From: Viridothelium virens
Taxonomy: Eukaryota > Ascomycota > Dothideomycetes > Trypetheliales > Trypetheliaceae
Direction of reading: 5' to 3'
DNA: 64,000 bases
Assembly: GCA_010094025.1 (NCBI GenBank)
Contig: ML991843.1
Span: forward strand, 1-64,000
Both the position numbers and the translations under genes were made by a program. Below the pieces are notes generated by a model, which was not told the DNA's origin, did not search any database, and saw only the letters and a program-made list of their open reading frames with translations. Each line of letters starts with the position of its first letter. Position 1 is the first letter of the stretch. Below, one piece after another: positions 1 to 11,227 of this stretch.

Positions 1-1168
1 CCCTCGGCCCTCCCCCACCCGTTTCCCCGTCCCCGCCTCTCCTCATCAACCCCTCCAACCATTCGCTCCCCAACCGCTTCCGCACCTCCACCAACACCGC
101 CATCACACTCGCATACACCGCCGGCCACACCACCGCAAGATACACATCCGCCTCCATCTCGCTCATGCGGTGCTGGCCCGCCTCGAGCGCGATCGGGCGC
201 TGCGTCCGCCCTTGCTTGAGGCTGCTGGCGGGCTTCAGCGGGGAGTCAGGGAGGTCGGATCCGCCGAATAGGCGCGTCGCGGCGTCGCGGATGTGGCGGT
301 TGGAGAGTGTGGAGAGGAGGCTGGAGGTGAGCGTTGTGAGGGGGGCGGGGAGGGAGAGGGTGGAGGGGGAGGTGGCGAAGCGGCCGGCGAGGGTGAGGGG
401 GTGCGCGCGGAGGGCTTCGCCTGTGAGGGAGGAGTCGTCGTCGAGGTCGGGGTCGAGGTCGAGGGCGGAGTCGGGGGAGAGGATGGAGGCGTCGTCGGGT
501 TGGACTTGGGAGAGGGCGGTCTGCATGTCGTGTTCGAGCGTCTTGAGTGCCTTGGGCTGTGGCTTTGGGTTTTCTGGTTCGTCTGCGGGTGTCTGCCCTG
601 TCGGTTTTGACGGCCAATCTGACTCGTATGTTTCCTTCTCCGAGCTAGTGCTATCAAATTCCACCTCTTCGAGTTGTCCATCACTGCTTTCCTTCAACAG
701 TACATTCGGGATCTCTTCGTCGCCATCGGACTCTTCCTGTAGATCAAGCGAAGCACTCTCGTCCGCTGGCACAGTAACCTTCAGAGGCGGACCATAGAGT
801 CTTTCGTACACCTTGTACTCATCTTCATCTAATGTCTCTTCTGGCAGACTATCTCCATATCTTTGCCGTGCCTGTCTCACAACCTTTTCGAGCTGCGCAT
901 TCGATCGCGGTGCTACCTGGGCCGCATCTGCTGTTCGACTGGATAGGGCGGCCGCATCGTTCAGAGTCGTAGCTTGTTCGTCACTTCGGGAACTATGACT
1001 GGTAGATGTTTGGAGACGTCTTTGGCTTGTGACGAGAGTTCGTCGCAACTGTCCCCTCGATGTAGAACCGAAAGTAGTTGTTCGGAGTCGGGTGTGGCGA
1101 CTAAAGGCGACAAGCGCTCTAAGCTGATACAATAGACATGTTTGGCTTGAAGGTGCAGCGATAAGCAT
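1..1168 (-). CDS. RSM22: Mitochondrial ribosome assembly protein Rsm22 (N-terminal part, cut by left edge)
   Basis: Open frame on the minus strand, starting at ATG 1168 and running off the left edge; about 389 N-terminal residues are visible and no intron is seen. The first ~60 residues are rich in Arg, Ser and Thr with almost no acidic residues, which is a typical mitochondrial targeting peptide. About residue 110 the block DEYKVYERLYGPPL matches the conserved start of the Rsm22 family. After an acidic, variable linker comes MEADVYLAVVWPAVYAS followed by EVRKRLGSEWL, the entry to the methyltransferase-like core. Family knowledge: Rsm22 is a class I methyltransferase-like protein of the mitochondrial small-subunit assembly pathway. 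The SAM-like fold and cysteine cluster lie off-window, so activity cannot be judged. The family call is confident; the ATG is the first in frame. Confidence 0.85.
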   Translation of the reverse strand, partial: MLIAAPSSQTCLLYQLRALVAFSRHTRLRTTTFGSTSRGQLRRTLVTSQRRLQTSTSHSSRSDEQATTLNDAAALSSRTADAAQVAPRSNAQLEKVVRQARQRYGDSLPEETLDEDEYKVYERLYGPPLKVTVPADESASLDLQEESDGDEEIPNVLLKESSDGQLEEVEFDSTSSEKETYESDWPSKPTGQTPADEPENPKPQPKALKTLEHDMQTALSQVQPDDASILSPDSALDLDPDLDDDSSLTGEALRAHPLTLAGRFATSPSTLSLPAPLTTLTSSLLSTLSNRHIRDAATRLFGGSDLPDSPLKPASSLKQGRTQRPIALEAGQHRMSEMEADVYLAVVWPAVYASVMAVLVEVRKRLGSEWLEGLMRRGGDGETGGGGPR

Positions 1169-2288
1169 CACCTCTTGTATAAGATTATACTGGGGAATGT
1201 TGAGGAAGCTGCTGGGATCGTTGGGTGGAATTTTATTTTCAGTCAAAAGACAAGCATTAGAAGCTCCCGGAGGTTCACCAAGAATCGGCCGGAGTTCAGT
1301 CGGGTACCAAATACTAAACCGCTAAAGCATCAGAATCGTGTAACTTTTAACCGTAAGTTTGAGTCGTTAAAATCCCAGAGCCTAAGGGATCTGTTGCTTG
1401 AATTACTATATTGGGAAAGCCGGAGCAATTCATTTGATTTCAATTTGAGCTACTACGGAGTGAACTAAGCCGGATCCAACAGAGCCTTCGAATGGGGGAT
1501 GACCCATTCTGATACCTCAGAATCTCATTTCCTTCTAACACACGTGCTTCTCCTTCCCTCATCTGCTTCGCTTCTGTGCCCGACTTAGTTGCTCTCCGCA
1601 GCGAGAATACAGTTTGAGAAAGTATCTTCCGTCCCCGTTTTCTTCCGTAGAAGCCTCCCCAGACGCGGCCCTAACATGTCCACTAGTATACTCAAACCCA
1701 CAACAGCAAGGAAACCGGAAGTGAAACATGGATGAGGGGAAAGTATCATTATTAGTGTATGCTTGAAGGGGAGGGGGGTAATGCCATGCAATTTGAAAGT
1801 CCATCGGAGGTCTTCATCCATCTCTCAAGCCTGGAGCCATTCCTGTGCTGCAAAGAAACCTATTTCGGCAGGAGCCAAACCAGCATGCTCGGTGTCCCGC
1901 AAATGGTGTATGAAGCATAGTGTTTAGAGCGGTGAAGGCAGCCTTGTGACTCATCGTGTACGTCAGGGAGATGATCCGAAGAGAGATTCCTGACCAGCCG
2001 GGTCCTAAGATCCCGAGCCATTCATGTTGACATCGCGAAATCATTCCGAGACATTCCGATTCCGAGAGCCGCTAGAGATGAATCTTGAAAACATTGGAAA
2101 GAAGTGGAGAAGACGTAAGGGGGGCTTTCGCCGTTCATTCTGGACAACTTTGAACGGCAAAGCCGCGTTTCCCACGTGTTGTTGAAAAAGAAAGCTGCAG
2201 CAGCCCATTGCAGACATGATACGCTGATCGTCAAAAGTCACTCTAATATCAATAAAGTCAATGGCCGGCTGCAGTGATGAACGTTCGA
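1169..2288. other. Intergenic, RSM22 promoter side / CK1 3' side
   Basis: About 1.1 kb without a supported gene. Only short frames of poor composition occur on either strand. It should hold the RSM22 promoter and the CK1 3' untranslated region. CACGTG E-box-like hexamers are present near 1542 and 2173. I see no repeat or RNA gene. Confidence 0.5.
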
Positions 2289-3665
2289 TCAGTAGCTAGA
2301 ATTTCCGTATTCACCTCCACGCTTCGAGGAACGCAGTTGCCTAGGTCAGACGCAGACAGATTAGCACACCTGGTCCGTGTATCCCCCGCGCCGAGCGTCG
2401 TTTGCACACTAAACGCAGAGGAGAGGAGGGCTTACAAAAACATCGGACGTCATAAGAACTCACATTCCGGTGCCTTCTTGGCGCGCATTGACGGGTCCAC
2501 GGCGCTTATCGTTGACGGTGCCTCCGTTTGGGCCATTGCCACCGGCAGCAGCATGACGAGTGCGGCCAGCCTTGTCATCCGAATCGTCGGCGTTGGCCTG
2601 GTTACCGGCAGCTTGGGCGATTGCCTGGGCGTTCTTCTGGTACTTGTAGACGGTCCAATCAAAGACATAGTCGTACTGGAAGCCCTCACGGACGAAGAGG
2701 TCACGGAAGATCTTGCGAAGGTAAGAGTAGTCCGGCTTGTCGTCGAACCTAAGAGATCGGGTGTAGTTCAAGTAGATAGCAAACTCGTTTGGAAACCCAC
2801 GACAAAGGACCTCAGTAGGGGTAGTCATCTTCTTCTCCATGATTCGATCGTATTTCTGCTTCTTGGTGGCGGCCTTAAGCCCTTGCCAGGGCAAGGAGCC
2901 GCGGCAGAAATAAAGCATGACGTATCCGAGAGATTCCATGTCATCACGACGAGACTGCTCGACACCCAAGTGTGTGTTGATACTCGCATAACGAGCTGTA
3001 CCCGTCAAATTCTTGTTCTCACGGTAAGGAATATGGAAGTGCGTCTTCGGGTCCCGGTATTTCTTAGCGAGACCAAAGTCGATAACATTCACTTGATTCC
3101 CACGCTTTCCGATACCCATAAGGAAGTTGTCCGGCTTGATGTCACGGTGAATGAAGGACTTGGCGTGGATATACTCGATGCGAGAGATGAGCTGATCGGC
3201 GAGGAGGAGAACCGTCTTCAAGGAGAATTTTCGGTTGCAGAAGTTGAACAAATCCTCGAGACTGGGTCCAAGCAAATCCAAGACCATGGCATTGTAATCG
3301 CACTCGGTGCCAAACCAGCGGACGAAGGGAATACCAACACCACCGGCGAGAGACTTGTAGACACGGGCTTCATATTCGAGTTGAGGGTGCTTAGCCTTGA
3401 CGCTCTCGAGTTTGATGGCGATTTCTTCACCAGAGATAATGTTGGTGCCTGTGAAAACCCATTAGCAACTTGCCGTAAGGACGTTAGCAGTATAAAGTAG
3501 CACTCCGTACCAAGATAGATATCACCAAAGCTACCACTTCCGATCTTGCGACCGATTCGGTATTTATTACCAACGCGTAGATCCTGTTGCCAGAGTCAGC
3601 ATGAGGAAGGAGGACTGAGGGGCAGCGACCGAGACCGCCAGATGCACGCATACCATTGTTGCCAT
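2289..3665 (-). CDS. Casein kinase 1 (Hhp1/CkiA type), 4 exons
   Basis: Serine/threonine kinase of the CK1 delta/epsilon-like group. Model: complement(join(2289..2340,2464..3448,3511..3583,3654..3665)), 373 aa. Exon 1 is only 12 nt (Met-Ala-Thr-Met). The glycine loop GSGSFG is at residues 19-24, the ATP lysine at K41 (EEIAIK), the catalytic HRD at 129-131 and DFG at 152-154; [22 protein letters not shown] is the CK1 signature in place of APE. The kinase core ends near residue 290 and is followed by a short basic/Gly tail. The last intron (2341-2463, GTGAGT...CTGACCTAG) adds a 17-residue tail, [17 protein letters not shown]; unspliced, the protein would stop right after the same Met, so the effect on function is small. 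CK1 proteins act in DNA repair, polarity and clock control; the exact role here is inferred from the family. Confidence 0.93.
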
Positions 3666-5162
3666 TCTGATTTCGTGTCCGTCAACACGGCTTAAGATAT
3701 TCTGAGGTTGTTATTATTGGGTTGACTGGTTTTGATTGAAGGCCCGCTATGCATGCAGCGAGGAGACGGGGAAAGTGTGGTGGTAGAAGCGAGGAATCTG
3801 CACGTCAGGCTGAGGTTAGAGGTGGTCGTTGCTTTGACAAAGGGAGGCGGTGTAACAAGGCCGAGGCCAGGAAAACAGGATCGAGGGGTTTGAAGGGCAG
3901 CAAAGTGAATGGCGTGATGACAGGAATGCTCGTGATGAGTTGTTTGTGATGTAGTCGCTCGGAAGGTCACGCACCAAGCCTCACAAGTGAGCAAGTGTGG
4001 AAGCGTGGGTGTTGTAGGCTGAAGGATGCAGCCAGGGCCGGACGTGTCGAACTGCCGACCGCGGGAATCCGGTGAGGCGTGGATGGAGCAGAACGCCGTC
4101 CCGACAACCAGGAGGTGCAGGAGGTGTCAAACTTCAGCGGGAGGAGTACCGTCACGAAGCTGGACGGGGTGAGAAGGGGACGATGAAGTGGGGAAGGGAA
4201 TTGCAAAGGGCGTGTGTGGTGGGAAAGCAGGACAGAGCACAGCTGGTGTGGCGTGTCAAAGTGCTTCTCCCAGCTTGTTGCAGCCCAATCCCGATGCGGA
4301 AGCTGTTGGGCGTAAAGAAAGTCAAGAACCGCGATGGCGGCAATTTTACAAGATGACCGTCCCTTTAAGCGCACGCCTACTGCTATCAGGTGCTATCTTT
4401 GGCTTCTTTGGCTTTGGCGTTTTACGGAGGTACCGATCATCGCGTCTGGCTTGTCCGAGAGATACTCCTCTACTCCTCTCACGCTATGCTCTCTCGCTGA
4501 CCGCCTCAAACCGCCTTGGAATTGATTGGCCACGCCTCCGTCGTCATTGTTGGCCTTCGCTGGTCTTCGCTGCTCCACGCTCTGGCCCCTGATTCCCCTC
4601 CTGCATCTCCCTCCCTGCACCCGTTGATGGAAGAAGCTTGACGTTCCTTTGCAGCGTTGTTTGCCATGGAGGCCGACACGTCGCGCAGGTCGGCCCAACC
4701 GTGTCAACTGATGCTACTCGCTCCACTGAGCACTATGCGCATTTGTCAAACCCCAAAGGGCTGGAACGCCAAGACATGCATCAACTGGTAACAGGGCTGA
4801 GCTGTTCCACTTTGAATGGCCCTTCGATTGGATCCCTTCGGGACTTTCGGGCTCACATAAATTCCTTATTGTCATGCAACATGTCTGTAGCTACGGCTTT
4901 CATCCTTATTACAGAGTCTTGCGATCCCCACTCATTTGTTGCCAACTCCAGGAGGGACTATGCACAAAATACACTATATGAACCCAATGCGATCTGGCTA
5001 AATGCTAACCCGACACACCTAACAAATGCAATTAATAGCTGCACAATGCTGACGGACTAGAAAAGCGACAAGCCAAAGTACCTCCTGCACAGCTTCCCAA
5101 GGTCATCCTCTCAGGCCGTGGCCTCCTTTCCATGCATATGTTGAGCACGCTAATATTTATGT
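3666..5162. other. Intergenic, CK1 promoter / KOG1 3' side
   Basis: About 1.5 kb with no supported gene. Frames at 3692-4374 and 4638-5060 are low-complexity or start at non-ATG codons and show no family motif. The block next to CK1 (3690-4320) is purine-rich on the plus strand, so pyrimidine-rich in the CK1 direction, as expected for a long fungal promoter and leader. A TTTACGGAGGTACC block sits near 4427. Confidence 0.5.
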
Positions 5163-8100
5163 TCAAATGGCAACTACCGTCTCTTCACTAAGATCTTTCT
5201 TGGTATTGCAGCGAAAAAGATTGACATGAGAATCATTGACTGCGGAGCAAGCAAGCATCATCCGGTGAGGATGGAACGTCGTTGCCGCAATCGGTGCACC
5301 GCGATGCTGTTGTAAGAAAGACGAATGTGGCTGGCACGTCGAAAGTGGCTCTCCAGAAGTCGTGTTGTAGACGTTAACAGTATGATGATCCGATCCGGTA
5401 GCAAAAACGGGGGCATGCTCGTGTACACTTAACGTTCTTTGCGTACCTGACGTAGCCTTCACGGTGCGAATGCTCTTGTCATTCCGGATGTCCCAAAGCT
5501 TGACCTCCCCACTCCTACACCCGCTGACGAGCTCCCGCACGCCACCTCGTTGTAGATGTACATTGGTGACCCATTGCCGGTGTTCTTTCCACACTTTGAC
5601 CATGGCTTCGGCGGGACGACACCGCTGATCGTAGACTCGAACAGCACCATCTCCAAATCCCGCAATGAAGACGTCGCCTTCGAGTTGGTCCACAGTAAGA
5701 GAGGTCACGCACGATCCGGAGCGTGCCGGTATGTCGTTTGTGCAGATCTCTGTTCCTGCATTCCAAATCCGGATGACTTTTACATCACCGGCGACCAGCA
5801 TTGAGCCACGGCCTTGTTGCCAATCAAAGACTAGACCAGCATTTCTGTTACTTGGAACCAGATCCGTCAATGCTCGGAATGCCGACACAAGTTCGACTTT
5901 CTTCTGGGATTCATAATCACGGAAGACTTTGATTACTCCGTCGGAGGAGCCGGTCATGAGCAGGGCTTGGTCGTCCTCGTTGATTAGCCGAACATCGGTA
6001 ATTTTGGAGGATTTCGGATTTCCGTTGGAGAAACGGTTCAATCGACGTTCATGCAGCCAGTCCCACACACTACACAAAATTATTAGCTGGGAAGGGAAGA
6101 CTACTGAGATTCTGTGCAAGAGACCCACCATACGCTATCCCTATCATCGGTCACGATCAGATGATCCTCGAACTGATGAAAGTACATCTTTGTTGGCTGG
6201 GTTCCGTTGCTGAAAAATCCACACGAGTTGTTCCATCGACTCGTGCCAGCTTGTTCCTTAAGTGGCTGCGTCTCGGCGATGATTCGATCGTTTCGATTCC
6301 TCCGCCATAGACGCTGGTTGTAGTCTACGCTTCCCGGTTCGTCCGCCTCGCTTCCTTTCATCTGTGGTTCACGAAAGTACTCCACAGACCATTCGTAGAA
6401 GGTACTTTTGAGTGGTATCTCGGGATGTGCTGTCTGGTCTCTCGGCTTGAAGTGTGATGGTGAAGGAAATTTGGCTGGTTGGTATGAGAGGACTGGGTGG
6501 CGATCGTTTTCGTCAGGTGGTCGACTCCATTCGCTGGGAAGCCGCGACCGTGGGGCGACGGTTCGATCAGGCAAAGGTCCGCGCAGTGACTGAGATTTAT
6601 CTGGAGTGCTGTGGGTCGATGTTGGACCGAAGGCCAGGTTCCGAAGAGACGCGGCAACGCTTGCCGTGCGCTTGAGGCCTGATGACCAATAGCCCTCCTG
6701 TTTTAAGGGTGATGGTGGAGTTGATGGCCGCGTGTTTGGCTGGGAATATGTAGATGCCGTACCGTTCACTGCGCTGAATTGCATTGTTGTTGGCTGTGAT
6801 TGACTTTGCTGCAATTCTTCCATAATTGCTTCAGCCTGGGCACCAAGGGGAGAATCGACAAGGGCAAAGATAACGTTGTCGACGATGATGCTTCCACTCT
6901 GAGCTATGTCTGGCTGTGGGTCCGCGGAGAGGTTCAGGATCTGCTTCCAGATGGCAGAATAAACACTGTTCTGAGAGATCGGCCTAAGGTCGACAGGTGC
7001 ATCACCATCGAGTGATCTGCTGTATGGTCTCGTGTTGTAGTCTGAGCTGCTGTCAAGGTAATCCTTGGCTTTGCCTCGAGAAAACACTTCTACTTCTTCG
7101 ACCATTTGCTCGTACGCTGCGACGAGGAACCTGGCTTTATACCTGTTCACGAATGCAGAGAAAAAGACCAAAAGTTCTCGGCGAACCATGGTATTGCCGT
7201 CCGCAGCCATAATTAGCAGCCAAGACGCAATAAACTCTTCAATCTGAGCAACTTGGTCTGTCAAGTCGGGAATGCCAATGAATGTCGTAAGGGCATGAAG
7301 CATGGCTGCTCTTACATCGGCAACAGGGTCTATGGCCCTTTCGCAGAGCCGTTGATGGGCTAACGCACGGATACCTACCCATTTGGCTTCAGGAAAGTTG
7401 ACCCAAAGCATGCTCAGACATAGACAGGACCACTGTCTCAGCAGAGGATTCTCGTCATCTCCCATATGAAACAAGAGGCTCTCCACAAGTTCTGGGCTTG
7501 AGGATACAACTTGTCCTTGCTGATAATCTTTGCAGAACATGGCAACAATGAATGCACACATGGCTCGGTGTTCTCCATTCGTGACAGACAATGCTGTATG
7601 AGGGCTCAGTATGCTGATGAAATACTGATAGCCGTTGTCCTTTAACAAGTCCAACTGGCAGCTTTGATCCACGGCAAGAATCCGAGCCCAAATAAAGACC
7701 ATGACAGGCTTCAGCTCAATCGCCTGGGATTGAAGAAGCTTCAAGACATAGGGAAAGATGCCAATGCTGAGTGCGAGATTGACTGCCCAAGGACCAAGGT
7801 CGAGGAACTTGCTTAGCAAGACTAAAGCCCTCAAGCGATGTACTTGGCTCAAGAGAACCTGTAACACGATTGGCAGCTGCTCTGGAACCTTGTGCTCCGC
7901 CGCACCTTGACTGAGATAGACTTCGAAGGCGGTGAGTTGCTCTGAAAAGAAGGATGAGTGTTTGTACTCGTACTCTATTTCGCGCTTCTCATTGGCAATC
8001 AAGTCTGGCAGTTGCTGTAGTATCATCTCAACAGCCAAGTCCCAACTTTGCCAGAGAGGGTGATCATGAGTCGAAGGTATCTCGGGATAACACTGAGGAT

Positions 8101-9517
8101 GGCAATGGTAGACACGCATCACTCGCTGTGCTAGTAGAAAATTTCTGAACAAGGCCGCCACCATGAGATCCTGCCGAAACAGCTTCCTGAAGAGGGGTTT
8201 CGAGAGCGTATTCCAAGCTATGGTATCTGTAATCGCAGTGAAGATCCAATTCAGCTCTCCGATAGGTGTTCGCCGCTCTGAGACTCTCCCCGGAATGTTT
8301 TGTGCATCAGACAAAGTGATGGCGCTGGGAAGGCGATTCTGGAGGATAAAGAATCGAACGGCCATTTCGATAGGCGTGGTAAGGCATGAGGTGAAAACAT
8401 CAGCAGGGAGATCAGGGTTTGTAGGTAGAGTCTCTTTCCGTCGACATGCAGCTAGATGTATACAGTCTGCATAATTTTGGGAGGGGGCCTCAGGGTCCTT
8501 TCGCCTGTGATCAGCATTCTCGAGTTCATGCTTTTCAACAAATTTATTGAAATTCTCAATTATAAGCCCAGCATCGGAGCAGTCGTAGACAAACAAGCTC
8601 GGAGCTCCGAGCCATGCCTGCAGATCGAAAAGTGAGATGGGTATATACTGCGTGTAGTTTCTGTTAAATACCCAGATTTCTCCGGATGGTGTTGGTTTGG
8701 GAACGCCATGTCCATTGTAGTGAAATAGTATCCTCTCATCTTTGGCACTTTTACGCAAGGTACAGCAGTATTTCTTCGTATCATCGACGGTAGGATCTGC
8801 CAGAACCTTATACCGCGTGCGCATACTGAGCTGCTCGTACTGAGTCTGTAGGTTTTTACCGATCTGATTGATCGGACTGTGGCCGGGCCCTGCATTGGGA
8901 CTTGTTGGATCTACCCAGCACTCAAGCCTTGCACATGGGTTTGTTTTTATAACATCGGGCGGATCCACACCAATATTAAGACAGAGCTCCAGAGCTGCCG
9001 AAACCGTTTTTAACCTGTCCTTCATGCGCCAATCGTGGACTCGGGTGGAGGCATTTGGGTCTTTGGGAATTCCGCCCGTCTCATGTCGCTTGTCGGTGAA
9101 GTACATATAGAAATTCTTGTAGAGTTGGTGAGCAGTAGCACCTCACTAATGAGGACTGACATGATGGATACCTACCTGGGTTAAGAAAGTCAGGTACTCA
9201 TCGGAATTGAACTGTGACTCCCACCCATGGCGCATCTTGAATTCATCATCACCCTCTTGTGTTTCATCGTCGCTGCCACTTCTGGAGCCTCGATGGGGTC
9301 CGAAATCGCTCTTGGCTCGTTGCAACGGTGGCGGTCTTCGCTTCTGGCGCAGTGCACCATTTGCTAGAGAGCTCGGTGAGGAAGCGTCTCCTGTAGGGCG
9401 CATCTCCAGGGAGAGCTTTGGTCGAGGCGCTGAGTTTGGCCGTGGCGAGGGTGACCGTCTCACTGCCTCTTCAGGCCCATGATGTGTACCAACTCGCCGC
9501 GCCCCGTTTGTCTGCAT
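5163..9517 (-). CDS. KOG1: Raptor homologue, TORC1 subunit Kog1, 3 exons
   Basis: Scaffold subunit of TOR complex 1, which presents substrates to the Tor kinase. Model: complement(join(5163..6069,6129..9115,9176..9517)), 1411 aa, normal for fungal Kog1. Residues 1-114 are a low-complexity Ser/Pro/Arg leader. The raptor N-terminal conserved domain follows from about 115 (NFYMYFTDKRHETGG..., then RILFHYNGHGVPKPT, a caspase-like fold motif, and SLFVYDCSDAG). HEAT-type helical repeats fill about 300-800. A Ser/Pro-rich linker then leads to a C-terminal WD40 propeller (about 1090-1411) with repeats such as GSSDGVIKVF, SGCRSGEVKLWDI and GSDHHTVNVYN. Both junctions are supported because they restore continuous raptor sequence (FLTQ|NFYMYF and DSV|C|VWDW). 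Divergent to the Tea1-like gene across 1.7 kb. Confidence 0.96.
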
Positions 9518-11227
9518 GGTGGAGATTGAGTCGAACGAAATGGGATGGCAAGCTCTAATCCATTGACCGAGGCTTTCTATGGAAAGCTTGTCGAGATCTC
9601 AACGCGGGTCGCAACGTTGCGCGCGATCGAGACGTTGGGCGAGCTTCTGGAAAGCAACGTGAGATAGCAGTCAGGATAGACTACTGGATCTGCAAAGACG
9701 CGCCGACGCAAAGACGGGCCTCTTCGGTGTCCACGGCGACATAGCAAGACCAGATGACGGAGTCGGCTTATGAGATGCGCAAAAGTTAGAGGTGCAGGAG
9801 AAAGGCTGCGACAGGCAACTACCTAATGGTACAGTCCTCCGTATTGAGCGCAGCGCGAGTGAGAGGACTATGACGGCATTTGCCGCGAGATGTTCAGCCT
9901 GTCTACGAAGTACCTATACCGATCTAACATAATTGTCTATCTCCGGGAGTTTCCTTAAAATCAATTATTATTGTACTCACTCATAACGGTCCGAAGCTTG
10001 TCGTCAAAACATCTATGTACTCCGTACTTCCAAAGCTAACGTGCTGGAATCCATGTTCGCAGCCAAAGGGAGTGGATGCCTTTACTGATGTGTTGGGTGT
10101 GGCTGAGGAGCACGTGCATGTGCGGTCGATCCTTCAGATATCCTCCTTCACTCTGCAGCCAGGCCTCGGCTACAGCCGAACGCGTTCGACGGTAGGAGAT
10201 TGTTTCATGATGCTGCCGCACCGCCGAAACGGCCGGAACGATAGCCATTGTTCATCCCATAAGCTCTCTAACACCGCTCTGCACCTCTTTTTTGCGCCAG
10301 GTCGGCATCTGTGTGAACGATGCGGTTGGCGCAGATCCCATCCAAGCTAGTCCGTCGATCATGGTCAGGGATCTTGCATGAAGGTCGGGCTGGATGCGAG
10401 GTGAATTGCAGCCGTCAGAAGTATGAATTTCTACATAGCACAAAGGATAACGGAAAGGAGAGGGGAGCGGGAAGGGTGCAGGAGGTGGATGAGTCCAACC
10501 GAAAACAGGTTCGGAGGACAATGAAGCCTTAGTACTGCCTCGAGCTGAACGGCGCAAAAGTGGCAACGGAATCTGAAGAGGCCGTGATGCGGAACAGCAG
10601 ATGCATCTCGAGGCTGTATCTGCAGAGTCGATTTCAGATGATGTAAACATAGAAATCCGTACCTGAATTTTTGCCAGCTGGAAAATGTTGTGGTCGCTAG
10701 TTTTAGATGTTCCAGCGGCTGGGCTGGTTGGCAAAAATAAAATAATTGGGGGATGGGGATGGACATTGGGGTGCTCCAGTGATCCAATCGCTCCTTAACC
10801 TTGGATAACTAGCGGCTGGCTCAAGGTTAGGTACTCCGTACCTGTGCACCACCACACCTTTTACTCCACGATCCCCTACTTGTTTGTCCTCCACGCTTCT
10901 CATCCGCTTCTCCCATACTCCATCGATCTGCAATTCTTTCCACTGCTCAACGCTGCCCTGACTGGAGTCTGTCTTGCGCTCGACACCGCGTCGCTCGTTG
11001 TCCCACTCCCGCTCTCCCGTTTCGAAACTGCTCTGCCGCACCTGCGACGCTTCGTACTTTAGCCCGGTGCGTCAGCGCAACGACAATTGCCCCTCCAACT
11101 GGCGACTGCGGTTGCGACTTTCTAGACCCTCCACCACGAGCCGGCTTCTCTTGGATCCATGTACTTGGCTATTCCATTCACTCTGACCCGTCGAGTGCTG
11201 CGACCCGCCTGAGCGGCCGGAGTCGCT
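9518..11227. other. Bidirectional intergenic region KOG1 / Tea1-like gene
   Basis: 1.7 kb between two divergent starts, expected to hold both promoters. No frame has family support. Two exact copies of the palindrome-like 11-mer GTACTCCGTAC lie at 10017-10027 and 10831-10841. The last 350 bases before the Tea1-like ATG are pyrimidine-rich on the plus strand, as in a long 5' leader. Confidence 0.5.

Noticed and set aside
165-797. 210-codon plus-strand frame over the left edge
   Set aside because: It lies antisense to RSM22, which has a targeting peptide and family motifs; the plus frame is a GC-rich shadow.
2274-3500. 408-codon plus-strand frame across casein kinase 1
   Set aside because: Mirror frame of the conserved kinase on the minus strand; no motif of its own.
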